Shown here in pieces: positions 53,807 to 63,980 of a stretch of 64,000 nt of DNA. The stretch is from Acidisoma sp. L85. Its GTDB lineage: Bacteria > Pseudomonadota > Alphaproteobacteria > Acetobacterales > Acetobacteraceae. Numbering within the stretch: the first letter of the stretch is position 1; each line of letters starts with the position of its first letter. The notes beneath the pieces were generated by a model. The model saw only the letters and a list, made by a program, of their open reading frames with translations. It was not told the origin of the DNA and did not search any database. The DNA lies in the NCBI RefSeq assembly GCF_009765865.1, contig NZ_LMUQ01000018.1:42968-106967 (forward strand), written 5' to 3'. Made by a program: the position numbers and the translations under genes.

Positions 53807-54032
53807 ATCACACTCCAAAGCAGCAGTTCGCAAGCGTCAAGCCGATGTCTATTAGCCCGCGTGCTGCGTCGCCGAGGCTGCCGGCTATTTAGGGAAGTAG
53901 GCTTGTTTGCGGTCCAGATATCGAACCTCCTATCTCTAGCCGTTTTAGTCCTCGGGATAAGACCATGAGTATCAAGGTACCGGACAACTCGAAGTCGCAC
54001 GAACTGCGGGCGGAACGAAGCGGCTCCAAAAC

Positions 54033-54812
54033 TCAGACTCTGCCAGCCATCACGCCGCCGTCGACGTCATGGATCGCGCCTGTTGTCCAGCCTGACTTAT
54101 CAGATAGAAGAAAAGCTATATGATTGGCCACGTCCTCTACGCGGCCGACCCGACCAATCGGATGGAATGCGTCGAACCCCTCAGTTAGTGTCTTCTCGAT
54201 CTTGTCTGGATCAATGAATGCACCAAACAGCGGGGTCACAACCACCGCTGGAGATACTGCGTTGACCCGTATGCCATGGCTGCCGAGCTCAATCGCAAGG
54301 TTTCTAGTCAAAGCATGTAGACCCGCTTTGGCCATGGAATAAGCCGACGACGGAGTGGCCTTAATCGCTTGCTGGCCCCACATCGAGCCGATGTTGACGA
54401 TGGAGCCGCCCCCATTCTTCGCCATGTTTCGAGCCACGGCCTGCGTAATGAAGAATAATGCCCGGTTCAGGTCCATATATCCATCGTAATCCCTTTCCGA
54501 GTAATCGAGAAATGCCTTGGGGATAAAGTAGCCGGCAGCATTGACTAGATGCCGGATAGGCCGACTTTCTCCGTCAATCGTGGCGATGAGGCCAGTCAGC
54601 GCTTCGGAGTCATAGAGATCCGCCGGATGTATATCGACCTGCCCGCTGCCACTGCTCTCTAGTTGCCGTTTACTTGCCTCCAGTTTCGCTCGGTCGCGGC
54701 CGACAAGGACAACTGAAGCTCCGCCCGCCACCAAGATTCGTGCTGTGTCGAGCCCCATCCCACTCGACCCACCGATGATATAGCTCAGAACATGGTCAGC
54801 CGACGCGCCCAT
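54033..54812 (-). CDS. SDR-family oxidoreductase
   Basis: A 259-aa short-chain dehydrogenase with a complete active site: cofactor loop GGSSGMG (14-20), NAAG (91-94), Ser143, Tyr158 and Lys162 (AYSMAK), and the C-terminal [17 protein letters not shown] 54812 follows GAGGAG by a suitable distance; a longer frame upstream encodes a hydrophobic, non-homologous leader and is rejected. Substrate unknown. Confidence 0.9.
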   Translation of the reverse strand: MGASADHVLSYIIGGSSGMGLDTARILVAGGASVVLVGRDRAKLEASKRQLESSGSGQVDIHPADLYDSEALTGLIATIDGESRPIRHLVNAAGYFIPKAFLDYSERDYDGYMDLNRALFFITQAVARNMAKNGGGSIVNIGSMWGQQAIKATPSSAYSMAKAGLHALTRNLAIELGSHGIRVNAVSPAVVVTPLFGAFIDPDKIEKTLTEGFDAFHPIGRVGRVEDVANHIAFLLSDKSGWTTGAIHDVDGGVMAGRV

Positions 54813-55425
54813 CGCATTGCTCCTCTTTATTGAGTCGATTCGGATGCCCGGTCGCGTCAAGAACAACGCGACAGGAAACTGCAGAAACAGTTTTAGCGAC
54901 AAAAACGCGAAGCGCCATAGCCGTTGAGTTATAGAAACGATTACTTCGAGTAATGCCTTACTTCCTATCTTCTAAGACCAGCAGTCGCGTGGGCCCGGCA
55001 AAGGCGGTTTTTTTCAAAGCGTGCCACCGAAATATGCAACCGAACGCGCACACCCCACCGACAACCGGCTACTCAGTCCGCAATCTCGACCGACAGGTAG
55101 CTGTGACTCAAGGATGCGAACGCGATGCTCTTTGAATATTATTGAAGATCAGGGCGATCAACGGGGTCAGTGACGGCTGACTTGAGCCTTCGGGCCACCC
55201 AGCTGGACCGCAGGCAAGGACTGGGGGCACGTCGCCCGGCAGTTTGGTTGTATCGACAACGAGCGGGTCGGCGGGTCCACCCACCGCGTGCCTGCCCGAT
55301 GGATGTGTCTGCAACATCGCTCGGACAAAACACGTGACTTGGCAACTGGGTTGACCGGAACGTCGGCTCGCGGGAGTTGCCGTCAGATCGTCATATCTCT
55401 ACGAGATTTCGGCGCACCCAACTCT
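54813..55425. other. 613-bp intergenic stretch
   Basis: No gene recognised. Short frames on both strands lack family-like stretches or ribosome sites. Size suggests a lost gene or a regulatory region for the SDR gene. Confidence 0.35.
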
Positions 55426-56328
55426 CTATATCTTCGACGTGGTACCTCGCTGCTCATTATAGGTCGTCGCTTTATCCCAAGCCACTCCTCGTCCTGCGGC
55501 AAAAACCGCACGGTATTTTTTCACCATGTCATTCGGGTCCTCCGAAAGCTCCCTTCTAAGTTGAGAGACAGGCCAAGCAACTCGGTTCAATTTCCTCTTC
55601 AAAGACGCGTCGACAATGTCCGCCAAGCGACCGTATGTTACGGTATCGCCAGCAGTATAGACGACCCGATTGACTATCTCTGGTTCGGCCAGAACGCGCT
55701 CTGCTGTGAGGCTCCCGATATCCTCCGCCGCTGTAACCGTAACTGCCGTCGTCCAGCTACCAAGAGCGTGAACCGTGTTCTGCGCCAAGTCGACTACGCC
55801 GAACTGCGGATCAAAGAGGAAACTTGTGAACATTCTGGTCGAAATAATAACCCATTTAGTGTGCTTCTGGGACCGCAGTAGGTCCCGCACATCGAGCTGT
55901 TCATCGAACAGTTCTTGTGGGCTGTGACGACCTATGACGTCATAGTCTACGCCGAACTGCCATGATACATATCGTTTCACACCGGCCTCAACCACTGCGC
56001 GCGCTAACTTGATCTGTGTGCCAGCTCCGCCGACGAAGCCTGTGCAGCCGATGATGGTTCCGAAGTTGCAAAAATGGCCCGAGAGCTGCGCCGCACTGAG
56101 AATAGCCAGGTCACTACCCTGAAAGGTTACCCCCAGCGACCGCAACTCATCTATTTTTTTCCGATTCTCCGGCTCGCCAGAGGCGATCGTCGAGCAACGC
56201 AGAAGGACCGTGATCCGGGCGGGCTGAGCAGAACGGCGCGCCAAACCGCGAAGGACGGCCATGCCGAGCTCACCCGCGCCCAGAACGAGAATTGAAGTCT
56301 CGGTAGCCTCCCTAAGATTGGCCGTCAT
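55426..56328 (-). CDS. NmrA-like NAD(P)-binding protein
   Basis: A 300-aa atypical SDR of the NmrA/isoflavone-reductase-like group: Rossmann loop VLGAGELGMAVLRGL (~15-29), then ITVLLRCST (NADP-type Arg), FGTIIGCTGFVGG, LARAVVEAGVKRYVSWQFGVDYD and the active-site/regulatory stretch TKWVIISTRMFTSFLF. Some members reduce phenylpropanoid-type substrates, others sense NADP; the role here is open. ATG 56328 has GGAG five bases upstream; a GTG two codons earlier is less likely. Confidence 0.82.
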   Translation of the reverse strand: MTANLREATETSILVLGAGELGMAVLRGLARRSAQPARITVLLRCSTIASGEPENRKKIDELRSLGVTFQGSDLAILSAAQLSGHFCNFGTIIGCTGFVGGAGTQIKLARAVVEAGVKRYVSWQFGVDYDVIGRHSPQELFDEQLDVRDLLRSQKHTKWVIISTRMFTSFLFDPQFGVVDLAQNTVHALGSWTTAVTVTAAEDIGSLTAERVLAEPEIVNRVVYTAGDTVTYGRLADIVDASLKRKLNRVAWPVSQLRRELSEDPNDMVKKYRAVFAAGRGVAWDKATTYNEQRGTTSKI

Positions 56329-56401
56329 ATCCACTCCGATCTAGCTCATACCCGGACTACTAATCTTGGCCCGCCTTCCGGCCTACTTCTCTGTAGCTGC
56401 T

Positions 56402-58102
56402 CTATGCGACCGCCGATGTCGGTTCGTTGGCAGCAAGTGCTCGTTCTTGTTGGTGACGCATCCATTCGTCGATCGCCTCGACATTGATTCCGAGCGCGCT
56501 TAAGACAGCAGCAGTAAAGTCCAGGCCGGGGGGGAGACTTCTGTCCACTACTGCACGCACGCCCAGTAGTTCGAAGAGCCCAGCTTCTTCCTCGTGCGTT
56601 ACCGCAGCAAACCGTTGAAGGTTCGGATAAAGCGACTGGCTGAATGGGATGAAATCCCGGGCAGTCTCATAGGAAACACCCGTCCAAGCGTTGATTCTCC
56701 GTCCGTGTGACGCGATCGAGTTCCAGAGCCTGGGATCGGTCATGTCGCCATACATCGCGATGTATCCATCTGCGATTGCCTCGCTTAACCTGCGCTGGTC
56801 GCGCTCAACGGCGCTATACCGGACGCTAAACTCATCAAGACCATCCGCAAGCGTTCGGCCAATCCGGCCCATGCCGATGATTAAGACTGGCGCCGCGAGC
56901 TCCTTGAGCTCTAGCTCTGGGTCATTGAGTCTTTCTCTGCGACGCCGCAGCTGCCCCGCCATTCGCCTGCCAATCTGAGCCACATTGGGAGTGAGGGCGA
57001 GGCTGAGGGCCACGGCTGCAACGACGATGGAAACCCGAACTGGCCCTATCATGGTTCGGACGGCTGGCAAGCTTAGCACCACAAAAGCAAACTCGGACCC
57101 TTGCGCGAGCAGAAATCCTAGCTGCAAGGATCCTGGCACCGACCACCGGAAGACTAGACTCGCAGCAGCGTTGCTCAGAACTTTTGTGGCAATGAGGGCG
57201 AATGAGATTCCGATGACAACGGGCCATAGGTGCAGGAGAGGGCCCACGTCGAGCGACAATCCAACGGATATGAAGAAGAAGCCGAGCAGCAACCCGCGGA
57301 ACGGCTTGACCTCGGATTGGATGATTGCCCTATAGGGTGTCTCGGCTACCGCCATGCCCCCCAAGAAGGCCCCAAGGGTCAATGATAGTCCGATCTGACC
57401 TGTTGCCCAGGCTGTCGACAACGCCACAAGCAACGCCATCGCGGTAAAGACTTCCTCCTGACCGGTGTGCGCGACAAGCTTGAATAACGGTTTCACAATT
57501 AGGCGCGCGAATATAACGGCGAGCACGAAGGCGGCAGCTGCTTTTATGAGAGCAAACACAGCGATTGGAAGGATCGAGCCGCCGCCCAAGGCGCCCGCAA
57601 TGATGAGAAGGAAAATCGCGGCCACATCCTGGAATACCAAAATTGCAGTGGCGGTTAACCCAACTGGGCAGCTTTGCTGGTGACGTTCAGCTATCAGAGG
57701 GGCAACGACCGCTGTCGAGCTCAGTGCTAATACGGCGCCGAGGAAGAACGCAGGCAGCGGCGCTAGACCTGTCACGAATGCTAGGAGGCCAAGTAAAACA
57801 GCGCCGAACAATATCTGCACTGGTCCGAAGCCAAAAATGTCTTTAGCCTGCCGCCTGACATGCGTTAGCGAGAAGTGTAGGCCAATGTCAAACAGCAGGA
57901 AGACAACACCCAGTTCAGCAAGGAGGCCGACCGTACTGTTCTCGGCCAGTATCGAGCCCTCTGTGGCACGAATCAGCAGTCCGAGCACGAGATATCCAAC
58001 AATCGGGCTCAGTCGCCCTGCCCGGCTTGCCACAACGGCCAAGACGCCGAAGGCAAGCAAGAAGATGACAGGGATGAGGGCGGAAAGGGCAGTGGCGGCC
58101 AT
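56402..58102 (-). CDS. CPA2-family cation/proton antiporter with RCK domain
   Basis: A 566-aa membrane antiporter of the KefB/YbaL type for K+ (or Na+)/H+ exchange. Residues 1-385 hold about 12 TM segments, with AVLALSSTAVVAPLI and VFQDVAAIFLLI (the conserved QD motif) and SVGLSLDVGPLLHLWPV. A TrkA-N/RCK nucleotide-binding domain begins near residue 404 (VLIIGMGRIGRTLADGLDEFSV) and ends with the MYGDMTDPRLW strand. ATG 58102. Confidence 0.9.
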   Translation of the reverse strand: MAATALSALIPVIFLLAFGVLAVVASRAGRLSPIVGYLVLGLLIRATEGSILAENSTVGLLAELGVVFLLFDIGLHFSLTHVRRQAKDIFGFGPVQILFGAVLLGLLAFVTGLAPLPAFFLGAVLALSSTAVVAPLIAERHQQSCPVGLTATAILVFQDVAAIFLLIIAGALGGGSILPIAVFALIKAAAAFVLAVIFARLIVKPLFKLVAHTGQEEVFTAMALLVALSTAWATGQIGLSLTLGAFLGGMAVAETPYRAIIQSEVKPFRGLLLGFFFISVGLSLDVGPLLHLWPVVIGISFALIATKVLSNAAASLVFRWSVPGSLQLGFLLAQGSEFAFVVLSLPAVRTMIGPVRVSIVVAAVALSLALTPNVAQIGRRMAGQLRRRRERLNDPELELKELAAPVLIIGMGRIGRTLADGLDEFSVRYSAVERDQRRLSEAIADGYIAMYGDMTDPRLWNSIASHGRRINAWTGVSYETARDFIPFSQSLYPNLQRFAAVTHEEEAGLFELLGVRAVVDRSLPPGLDFTAAVLSALGINVEAIDEWMRHQQERALAANEPTSAVA

Positions 58103-58200
58103 TTCTTGACAGTCTCATCTAAGGAGGGCACCGGACTGACGGAGCCCGTGCCTCGCGCTTTGGCCTCAAGTACTGAGCGGCAGCCTTTAGTGCGGCTCAG

Positions 58201-58473
58201 TCATCGCTTTGAGTGCTTGAAGACGTTGTAGTGTTTTCCGTAAAAATGTCGATTATGTCGCTTGTGCGTCTTGACATACGGCGTTCCGGTCAAGGATGGA
58301 CCGCCGGACGGCATCGAGTTGTTCGCGCCGCTTCCGACCGATCCTGCATTCGGACCTGTCAGCGTATTCGGCGCACCCGGCGCTGGGACGGGAGAGCCAG
58401 CGGATTGAGCGTCGGCCTCCGAGACAGTAACCAGCGCAAGGCACACTAACATTGCGAATCGATAGGGGCACAT
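58201..58473 (-). CDS. Small secreted Pro/Gly-rich protein
   Basis: A 90-aa exported protein. Signal peptide YRFAMLVCLALVTVSEADAQ (cleavage probably after ADA), then a Gly/Pro/Asn/Ser-rich middle (SPVPAPGAPNTLTGP...GSGANNSMPSG) and a very basic His-rich tail (KTHKRHNRHFYGKHYNVFKHSKR). ATG 58473 is preceded by GAGGAGAG; a longer frame upstream lacks such a site. Not assigned to a family; low-complexity periplasmic proteins of this type are common in alphaproteobacteria. The basic tail might bind metal, nucleic acid or cell-surface polymer. Confidence 0.65.
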   Translation of the reverse strand: MCPYRFAMLVCLALVTVSEADAQSAGSPVPAPGAPNTLTGPNAGSVGSGANNSMPSGGPSLTGTPYVKTHKRHNRHFYGKHYNVFKHSKR

Positions 58474-59024
58474 ATTTTCTCTCCTCAAACAAAAACAATG
58501 TCCCGGAACGCGACTTGCTCGCTGCTCGATTGGGAAGAAACGGCAGACCACTAGGGCGCTTCCCGAGGGGTTAGACACTCCCGCAAGGGCCAAAAGAACA
58601 CATAGCCGCGTCTCCGATACGGGCTCGGCGCTGGATACTCCGCCGCGGAGAGCTTACACAGTGCTGTTTAGTCATCATCTCTATTCGTTCTAGAACTCAG
58701 ACTTATCGGCACTCTCGGACAAGCGACAGCATCCCGCATCCGTTGGCTGATATTTGCGACGGGTATCGCGCCCCCTGTTGATGGATAACGTGGCCGGATG
58801 TGCGGCGCAACTTCCTAGAGCAGAAACATTGTGCATCGATATGATAACCAATCGGCATTGGCGTTCAATGATCCCGCGAGCTCAACTGTTGGCCTCTGCG
58901 GAGTTGTGGAGGTCCTAGGCAGGCCAGCTGCATCCAGTCCTTCTCGGGGGAAGTTGGTAGCGGATAGGTCGTTGCGACAGCTGCGCGCCGCGTGAACCTA
59001 TTGATTGAAGGGCACAAGGATCGG
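58474..59024. other. 551-bp divergent intergenic stretch
   Basis: Lies between the small secreted protein gene and transketolase. No gene recognised; it should hold both promoters but I see no convincing -35/-10 pair. Confidence 0.35.
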
Positions 59025-61085
59025 ATGACTGATATCGACCAACTCAGCATCGACACCATACGCACTCTTGCGATCGATACTGTGCAGAAAGCCAGTTCTG
59101 GCCATCCGGGCACACCTATGGGTCTGGCCCCCGTGGCCTACACCATCTGGCAATACTATCTCCGTTACGACCCGGCCGAGCCGCTGTGGCCTAACCGAGA
59201 CCGGTTCATCCTCTCGCCGGGCCATGCGTCAGTGCTCTTATATGCGTTACTACACCTTACGAAGGTTCGGGCTGTATCGGCTAACGACGACGTCCTGGAG
59301 TCATTCGCTGTTAGCATCGAAGATCTCCAAAACTTCAGGCAACTTGGCAGCCGGACACCTGGCCATCCCGAATATCGCCATACTTCCGGGATAGAGGCAA
59401 CGACTGGCCCGCTCGGCCAAGGCGTGGCGATGAGCGTTGGCTTAGCGATCGGCGAGAAGTGGTTGGCGGCGCACTACAACCGCCCTGAGGGAATGGTGGT
59501 AGACTTCAACGTCTATGCATTATGCAGCGACGGGGAGATGATGGAAGGTGTAGCAAGCGAAGCGGCGTCATTGGCGGGTCATCAGAAACTTGACAATCTG
59601 TGTTGGATCTACGACTCAAATACGGTGACCCTAGATGGTCCAGCCTCTTGGACGTTCAGTGAGGACGTCGCGACCCGCTTTCTAGCCTATGGCTGGAATG
59701 TTCTAGCGGTCCGGGATGGCAACAACATCACGGAAGTCAGAGCCGCACTTGACGGCTTTGCGCTGGAGCGTTCGCGACCTACGCTGATTATCGTCAACAC
59801 CCACATCGGCTATGGATCTCCTAACAAGCAAGACAGTCACACCTCCCACGGGGAGCCGCTTGGTGCCGACGAGGTAAGATTGACGAAGCGATCCTATGGC
59901 TGGCCAGAGGACGCTCAATTCCTGGTTCCCGATGAGGTCTATGAGCATTTTGCGAGCGGCTTCGGCAGACGGGGCAAGACGCTGCGGTCAACCTGGGATG
60001 AAGAGTTTCAAATCTATAAGGAAAGCTTAAAGGACCTCGCCGCACAGTTCGCCGCCATGGGGCGCCGATTGACACCCGCACTGGCCGAAGCCGCCATTCC
60101 GCATTTTCCAGCTGACGCTAAAGGGATGGCGACCCGCGATTCCTCGAGCAAGGTTCAGAATGCCATCGCACAACAGTTCCCTTGGTTGATCGGTGGATCG
60201 GCCGACTTAGATACATCGACCAAGACTCGCCTCATATTTGACGGCGCGGCTTCTTTCTCTCCGTCTAATCGCGCTGGTCGCAACCTCCATTTCGGAGTGC
60301 GTGAGCATGCGATGGGCGCGATAGCGAACGGTTTGTCCTTGGCCAAGATTCGCCCCTATGCCTCGACCTTTCTGATTTTTTCCGACTATCTGCGCCCTAC
60401 GATGCGCTTAGCCGCGCTCATGGGAGTTCCGACCATTTTTATCTTCACCCACGATTCTATCAGCGTCGGCGAAGATGGCCCGACACATCAGCCGGTCGAA
60501 CAACTCGCGAGTCTTCGGGCAATTCCGAACTTCACCACCATCAGACCAGGTGATGCCAATGAGGTTGCAGAGGCTTGGCGCACTATCATTCACCTAAATT
60601 TTGAGCCAGCCGCTCTGATATTGAGCCGCCAGATGCTGCCGACGATCGATAGGGCGAGATACGCGTCGGCGTCTGGTGTCGCGCGAGGTGCGTATATTCT
60701 GGCCGACCCTGAAGGAGGCGCGATCCCGGAGATCATTCTCATTGCAACCGGTAGTGAGCTTTCCCTTGCGGTTGAGGCATTCGAGATTATGAGCGGGGAG
60801 GGCATCGCGGTCCGGGTTGTTTCCATGCCTTCATGGAACATCTTCGAGAAGCAAGATAGGGGATATCATGACTACGTACTCCCCACGAGAGTCGTGGCGC
60901 GTGTGGCCATTGAGCGGGGCGTTGTGTTGGGATGGGATCGTTACGTCGGTCGTGACGGTGCTATCATTGGCATGCACAGCTTTGGTGCTTCCGCCCCTAG
61001 CAGCGCGCTTGCGTCTAAGTTTGGCTTCACTAGCGAGGGGGTCGTGGCTGCGGCTAAACAGCAGCTCGCGCACCAAGGCCGGTGA
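59025..61085 (+). CDS. tkt: Transketolase
   Basis: A 686-aa transketolase of the pentose-phosphate or Calvin cycle. Motifs: ASSGHPGTPMGLAPVAYTIWQYYL, the ThDP/Mg loop (SDGEMMEGVASEAASLAGHQ to YDSNTVTLDG), KQDSHTSHGEPLG with an active-site His, GSADLDTSTKT, HFGVREHAMGAIANGL with the catalytic Glu, and THDSISVGEDGPTHQPVEQLASLR. ATG 59025 follows AAGG; an in-frame start 33 bases upstream adds a non-homologous leader. Stands alone, with no other pentose-pathway gene in view, so it is probably a second, special-purpose copy. Confidence 0.93.
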   Translation: MTDIDQLSIDTIRTLAIDTVQKASSGHPGTPMGLAPVAYTIWQYYLRYDPAEPLWPNRDRFILSPGHASVLLYALLHLTKVRAVSANDDVLESFAVSIEDLQNFRQLGSRTPGHPEYRHTSGIEATTGPLGQGVAMSVGLAIGEKWLAAHYNRPEGMVVDFNVYALCSDGEMMEGVASEAASLAGHQKLDNLCWIYDSNTVTLDGPASWTFSEDVATRFLAYGWNVLAVRDGNNITEVRAALDGFALERSRPTLIIVNTHIGYGSPNKQDSHTSHGEPLGADEVRLTKRSYGWPEDAQFLVPDEVYEHFASGFGRRGKTLRSTWDEEFQIYKESLKDLAAQFAAMGRRLTPALAEAAIPHFPADAKGMATRDSSSKVQNAIAQQFPWLIGGSADLDTSTKTRLIFDGAASFSPSNRAGRNLHFGVREHAMGAIANGLSLAKIRPYASTFLIFSDYLRPTMRLAALMGVPTIFIFTHDSISVGEDGPTHQPVEQLASLRAIPNFTTIRPGDANEVAEAWRTIIHLNFEPAALILSRQMLPTIDRARYASASGVARGAYILADPEGGAIPEIILIATGSELSLAVEAFEIMSGEGIAVRVVSMPSWNIFEKQDRGYHDYVLPTRVVARVAIERGVVLGWDRYVGRDGAIIGMHSFGASAPSSALASKFGFTSEGVVAAAKQQLAHQGR

Positions 61086-61327
61086 TATCTGCGAGGCACG
61101 GTGGCTATCGAGGCGTGGCCAAACTGGCTAATTCTCCAAAAGGCTCGGCGCTGGCCCGAAGCGCCCCACATCGGGATATGAACCTGCGTTATGAATTCCA
61201 ACGCAAGTCGGCATTTCCTTAGTCATTCCGATCCGTCTAAGAGCAGCAGCCGTCGATGTCATTGTTCACAGGCCAACGGGCTGTTCTGGCCGGAAACGTT
61301 CTCTTAACTTTAGCCGAGGGACTGAAA

Positions 61328-61876
61328 ATGCCATATATCCGCGTGAGCTGCCTGACGGGGGCCCTTAACCATACGCAGAAGGCGACGCTGGCAAGTCGGT
61401 TGGCTGACGTTGTCATGGGACAAGAAATCGAGCCGTTGACGGAAATCGGTCGGGCAGCTGCCGCAGTATTCTTCGACGAGATCGACGAGCACAATTGGTT
61501 TCCGGGAGGAGTGTCTCTCCTCGACCATCCCGAAAAGCAGTATTTCGTAGTCGAGGCAGTGGTCGCCGCATCCTTTTTCAACCAGTCGAGGCGCGACATC
61601 GTGCAGACCGAAGTCGCTGCCGCTTTTGTCGCGGTTTTAGGTGATGACGGAACCTCGTTAGAACGGGAGGGTGTAACGGTTTCACCGGCATACCTAATGC
61701 GTCTTCATACTGCCATCATCGAGATACCGGAAGGAAGTTGGGGTGCGGGGGGCCGCACGGTTGACACGGAACTGATCGGGAAGTTTATCGGAGCGGGGCA
61801 GGGACCTTCCAGATTCGCGGAAGCTCGTGCGCTAGGAGCCAAGATGAAAGCCGCCCGACAACTCCTAGAGTCCTAG
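61328..61876 (+). CDS. Fused two-unit tautomerase-superfamily protein
   Basis: A 182-aa protein joining two 4-oxalocrotonate-tautomerase-like units. The first begins MPYIRVSCLTGALNHTQKATLASRL with the catalytic Pro2 (Pro1 after Met removal). The second starts near YFVVEAVVAASFFNQSRRDIV and ends LHTAIIEIPEGSWGAGG; it has no proline at the equivalent start. ATG 61328 is the only start that places Pro at position 1; an in-frame start at 61256 would bury it. Members act as tautomerases, decarboxylases or dehalogenases; the substrate is unknown. 61086-61327 shows no gene. Confidence 0.78.
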   Translation: MPYIRVSCLTGALNHTQKATLASRLADVVMGQEIEPLTEIGRAAAAVFFDEIDEHNWFPGGVSLLDHPEKQYFVVEAVVAASFFNQSRRDIVQTEVAAAFVAVLGDDGTSLEREGVTVSPAYLMRLHTAIIEIPEGSWGAGGRTVDTELIGKFIGAGQGPSRFAEARALGAKMKAARQLLES

Positions 61877-62041
61877 GTAAGCAACGGCCCGACCCTTCCG
61901 ATCCATCTTCCTACCCTCATCGGACGTCGGAAGAAGGCGGAGATCGATGCAGTCTCTGCCAACAGCTTCGTCGTTCGGCCATGAGCTGTTCCGCGAACCA
62001 CACGCGCCAGAACGTCAGTTCAAGACAGGGACCAGGCCTTG

Positions 62042-62659
62042 ATGCGCATCCGTTTCAAAAGAAAGAAGGCTTCCGCGTTTGTTCTAGTCGCGACGGTTGC
62101 AGCCCTGCTCACTGCGCGGGCCAATTCTGAGATATGGGTAAACAAGGCCCATTTCACGGTGGATGGGTCGGCCATTCGACCCGTGGAATGGCGGCAGTGG
62201 GTGCACGTAGGGACAAGATATAAGCCCATCGGTCTAAACATCCTTGATCAAAAGCTGACGAAGACCCCCGAAATCCTGAACGCGTATGTCGAGCCAAGCG
62301 CTCTGGCAGCCTTTCAGCGAACCGGCAGATGGCCGGAGGGAGCTCAGATCATCAAGGAGTTCAGCGCCATTCGTGTCGGACCGGGATGTGATCCCATGAC
62401 TTTTGTGTGCCACAGTCGCTTTGGCGACGGTATATACGAAAGCGGATATATGGGGCTCGGCTATATGGTTAAAGACTCAGCCCGCTTCCCAAATCAGCCA
62501 GGCCACTGGGGCTACTTCAGCTTTGGTCACCGACCGCCGCCCTACTTGCCCGTCGCCAGACCTACGACGACCTGCATTTCGTGCCACATAAGGCTGGCCT
62601 CAAATACGGATTACGTCATTTCCGCCGCTCATCTCGGGCTCGCCTCGCCCGGCCGCTGA
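62042..62659 (+). CDS. Cytochrome P460-like mono-haem protein
   Basis: A 205-aa exported protein. A short basic N-terminus leads to a hydrophobic signal (ASAFVLVATVAALLTARANS). The body has WVHVGTRYKPIGLN, the typical P460 stretch ILNAYVEPSALAAFQRTGRWPEGAQIIKE, and a C-terminal haem motif CISCH (Cys178, Cys181, His182). Family members oxidise hydroxylamine or are small electron carriers; the cross-linking Lys of true P460 cannot be located with confidence, so the redox role is open. A second CNxxxx-type pair (Cys116/Cys123) may form a disulfide. ATG 62042; TTG one codon earlier is possible. Confidence 0.8.
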   Translation: MRIRFKRKKASAFVLVATVAALLTARANSEIWVNKAHFTVDGSAIRPVEWRQWVHVGTRYKPIGLNILDQKLTKTPEILNAYVEPSALAAFQRTGRWPEGAQIIKEFSAIRVGPGCDPMTFVCHSRFGDGIYESGYMGLGYMVKDSARFPNQPGHWGYFSFGHRPPPYLPVARPTTTCISCHIRLASNTDYVISAAHLGLASPGR

Positions 62660-63014
62660 TGAGGGGTGCGAACCGAGCGCACGGGGGACTTATAAGCTGG
62701 CAATGAGCCGCTCGCAATCGGCGACGAGATGTCACTGCTCTCGCCCTGTAGCCTCTGCGCCCATCTCAAACACAGCCGACGACCCAACTGTCCGTTGTCT
62801 TGTCGAGAAGTGCCCTCAGAGTCTTTCATGGAGGGTCTGGTCGTTCTCGGCCTCACAGGGGTTCCTGGCGGTTCGATGTCGAAGTCTCCACAGATATTCG
62901 CTCTCCTAGGATACTGCACGATGGTGTCGATCCCGTCCAAGAGACCGACGTTGGCTGCTCGACACGCTACTTACACAGGGATAATCTCAGCTCGATTGGC
63001 CGGCGGGAGGTATG
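62660..63014. other. Intergenic stretch before the nickel/cobalt permease
   Basis: No gene recognised. Open frames on both strands lack family-like features. No cobalamin or nickel riboswitch structure could be confirmed by eye. Confidence 0.35.
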
Positions 63015-63953
63015 ATGCGGAACTCTTTGTCCGGCATCTTTGACGATAGCGCCCAAAGCCTGGGTGCCAAGGTCGCCGGAATCTATATGCTCCTAGTAGT
63101 CACCAACGTCGGCGCTTGGGGCTGGGCGCTCGTAGTGTTTGGTCGACATCCAGTGATGCTAGGAACCTCGGTGCTAGCCTATAGCTTGGGCTTGCGGCAT
63201 GCGGTTGATGCCGACCATATCGCCGCGATTGATAATGTAACGCGTAAACTGATGCAGAAGGGAAGCCGCCCCATTTCGGCGGGCTTTTTTTTCTCGATAG
63301 GGCATTCAACCGTTGTCATCTTGGCCACTATCGGTATCGCCACCGCGGTCACCACGTTCAAGCTGGAGGAAGTGCACTTTATCGGCAGCACGGTTGGGAC
63401 ATTGGTCTCGGCCTTCTTCTTGTTCGCGATTGGCGCTTCGAACATTGTGATTCTCCTGGGGACCTTTCGGACCTTTCGACGGATGAGGTACAGTGGTCTA
63501 TATGTGGCCGAAGACCTTGAAGAGCTGCTGGCCAACAGAGGGCCGCTCTTCCAAGTGCTGCGTCCGATATTTGCTTTGGTCAGCCGTAGCTGGCAGATGT
63601 ATCCGCTCGGTTTTTTATTCGGTCTAGGGTTTGATACGGCGACGGAAATCGGGCTGCTTGGCATTTCGGCCGCGGAAGGGACGCGGGGAATGTCCATCTG
63701 GTCAATTCTCGTTTTCCCGGCTCTGTTTACGGCAGGGATGTCGTTGATCGACGCGACTGACAATATCTTGATGATTGGTGTCTATAGTTGGGCGTTTGTG
63801 AAGCCCGTTCGTAAGCTCTACTACAATATGATGATAACCATCGTCTCAGCACTTGTCGCGCTTCTGGTAGGGGCAATTGAGACACTGGGATTGATCCAGC
63901 ATCGGCTAGGGTCAGGACCCATTAATTGCTTGCTTCGGCTCGGCGCATTGTGA
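63015..63953 (+). CDS. NiCoT-family nickel/cobalt permease
   Basis: A 312-aa secondary transporter of the HoxN/NixA family with about eight TM segments. The signature LRHAVDADHIAAIDN (His62, Asp66, His68) in TM2 is the metal-selectivity motif; further family blocks are FFSIGHSTVV, LGFDTATEIGLLG and LFTAGMSLIDATDN. Two adjacent ATGs (63012, 63015) exist; GGAGG at 63006-63010 is four bases from the second, so that is chosen. It supplies Ni2+ or Co2+ to metalloenzymes, e.g. urease, hydrogenase or B12 synthesis, none of which is in the window. Confidence 0.92.
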   Translation: MRNSLSGIFDDSAQSLGAKVAGIYMLLVVTNVGAWGWALVVFGRHPVMLGTSVLAYSLGLRHAVDADHIAAIDNVTRKLMQKGSRPISAGFFFSIGHSTVVILATIGIATAVTTFKLEEVHFIGSTVGTLVSAFFLFAIGASNIVILLGTFRTFRRMRYSGLYVAEDLEELLANRGPLFQVLRPIFALVSRSWQMYPLGFLFGLGFDTATEIGLLGISAAEGTRGMSIWSILVFPALFTAGMSLIDATDNILMIGVYSWAFVKPVRKLYYNMMITIVSALVALLVGAIETLGLIQHRLGSGPINCLLRLGAL

Positions 63954-63980
63954 TTCTGGAGATGGCGGGAGGATACCGTC

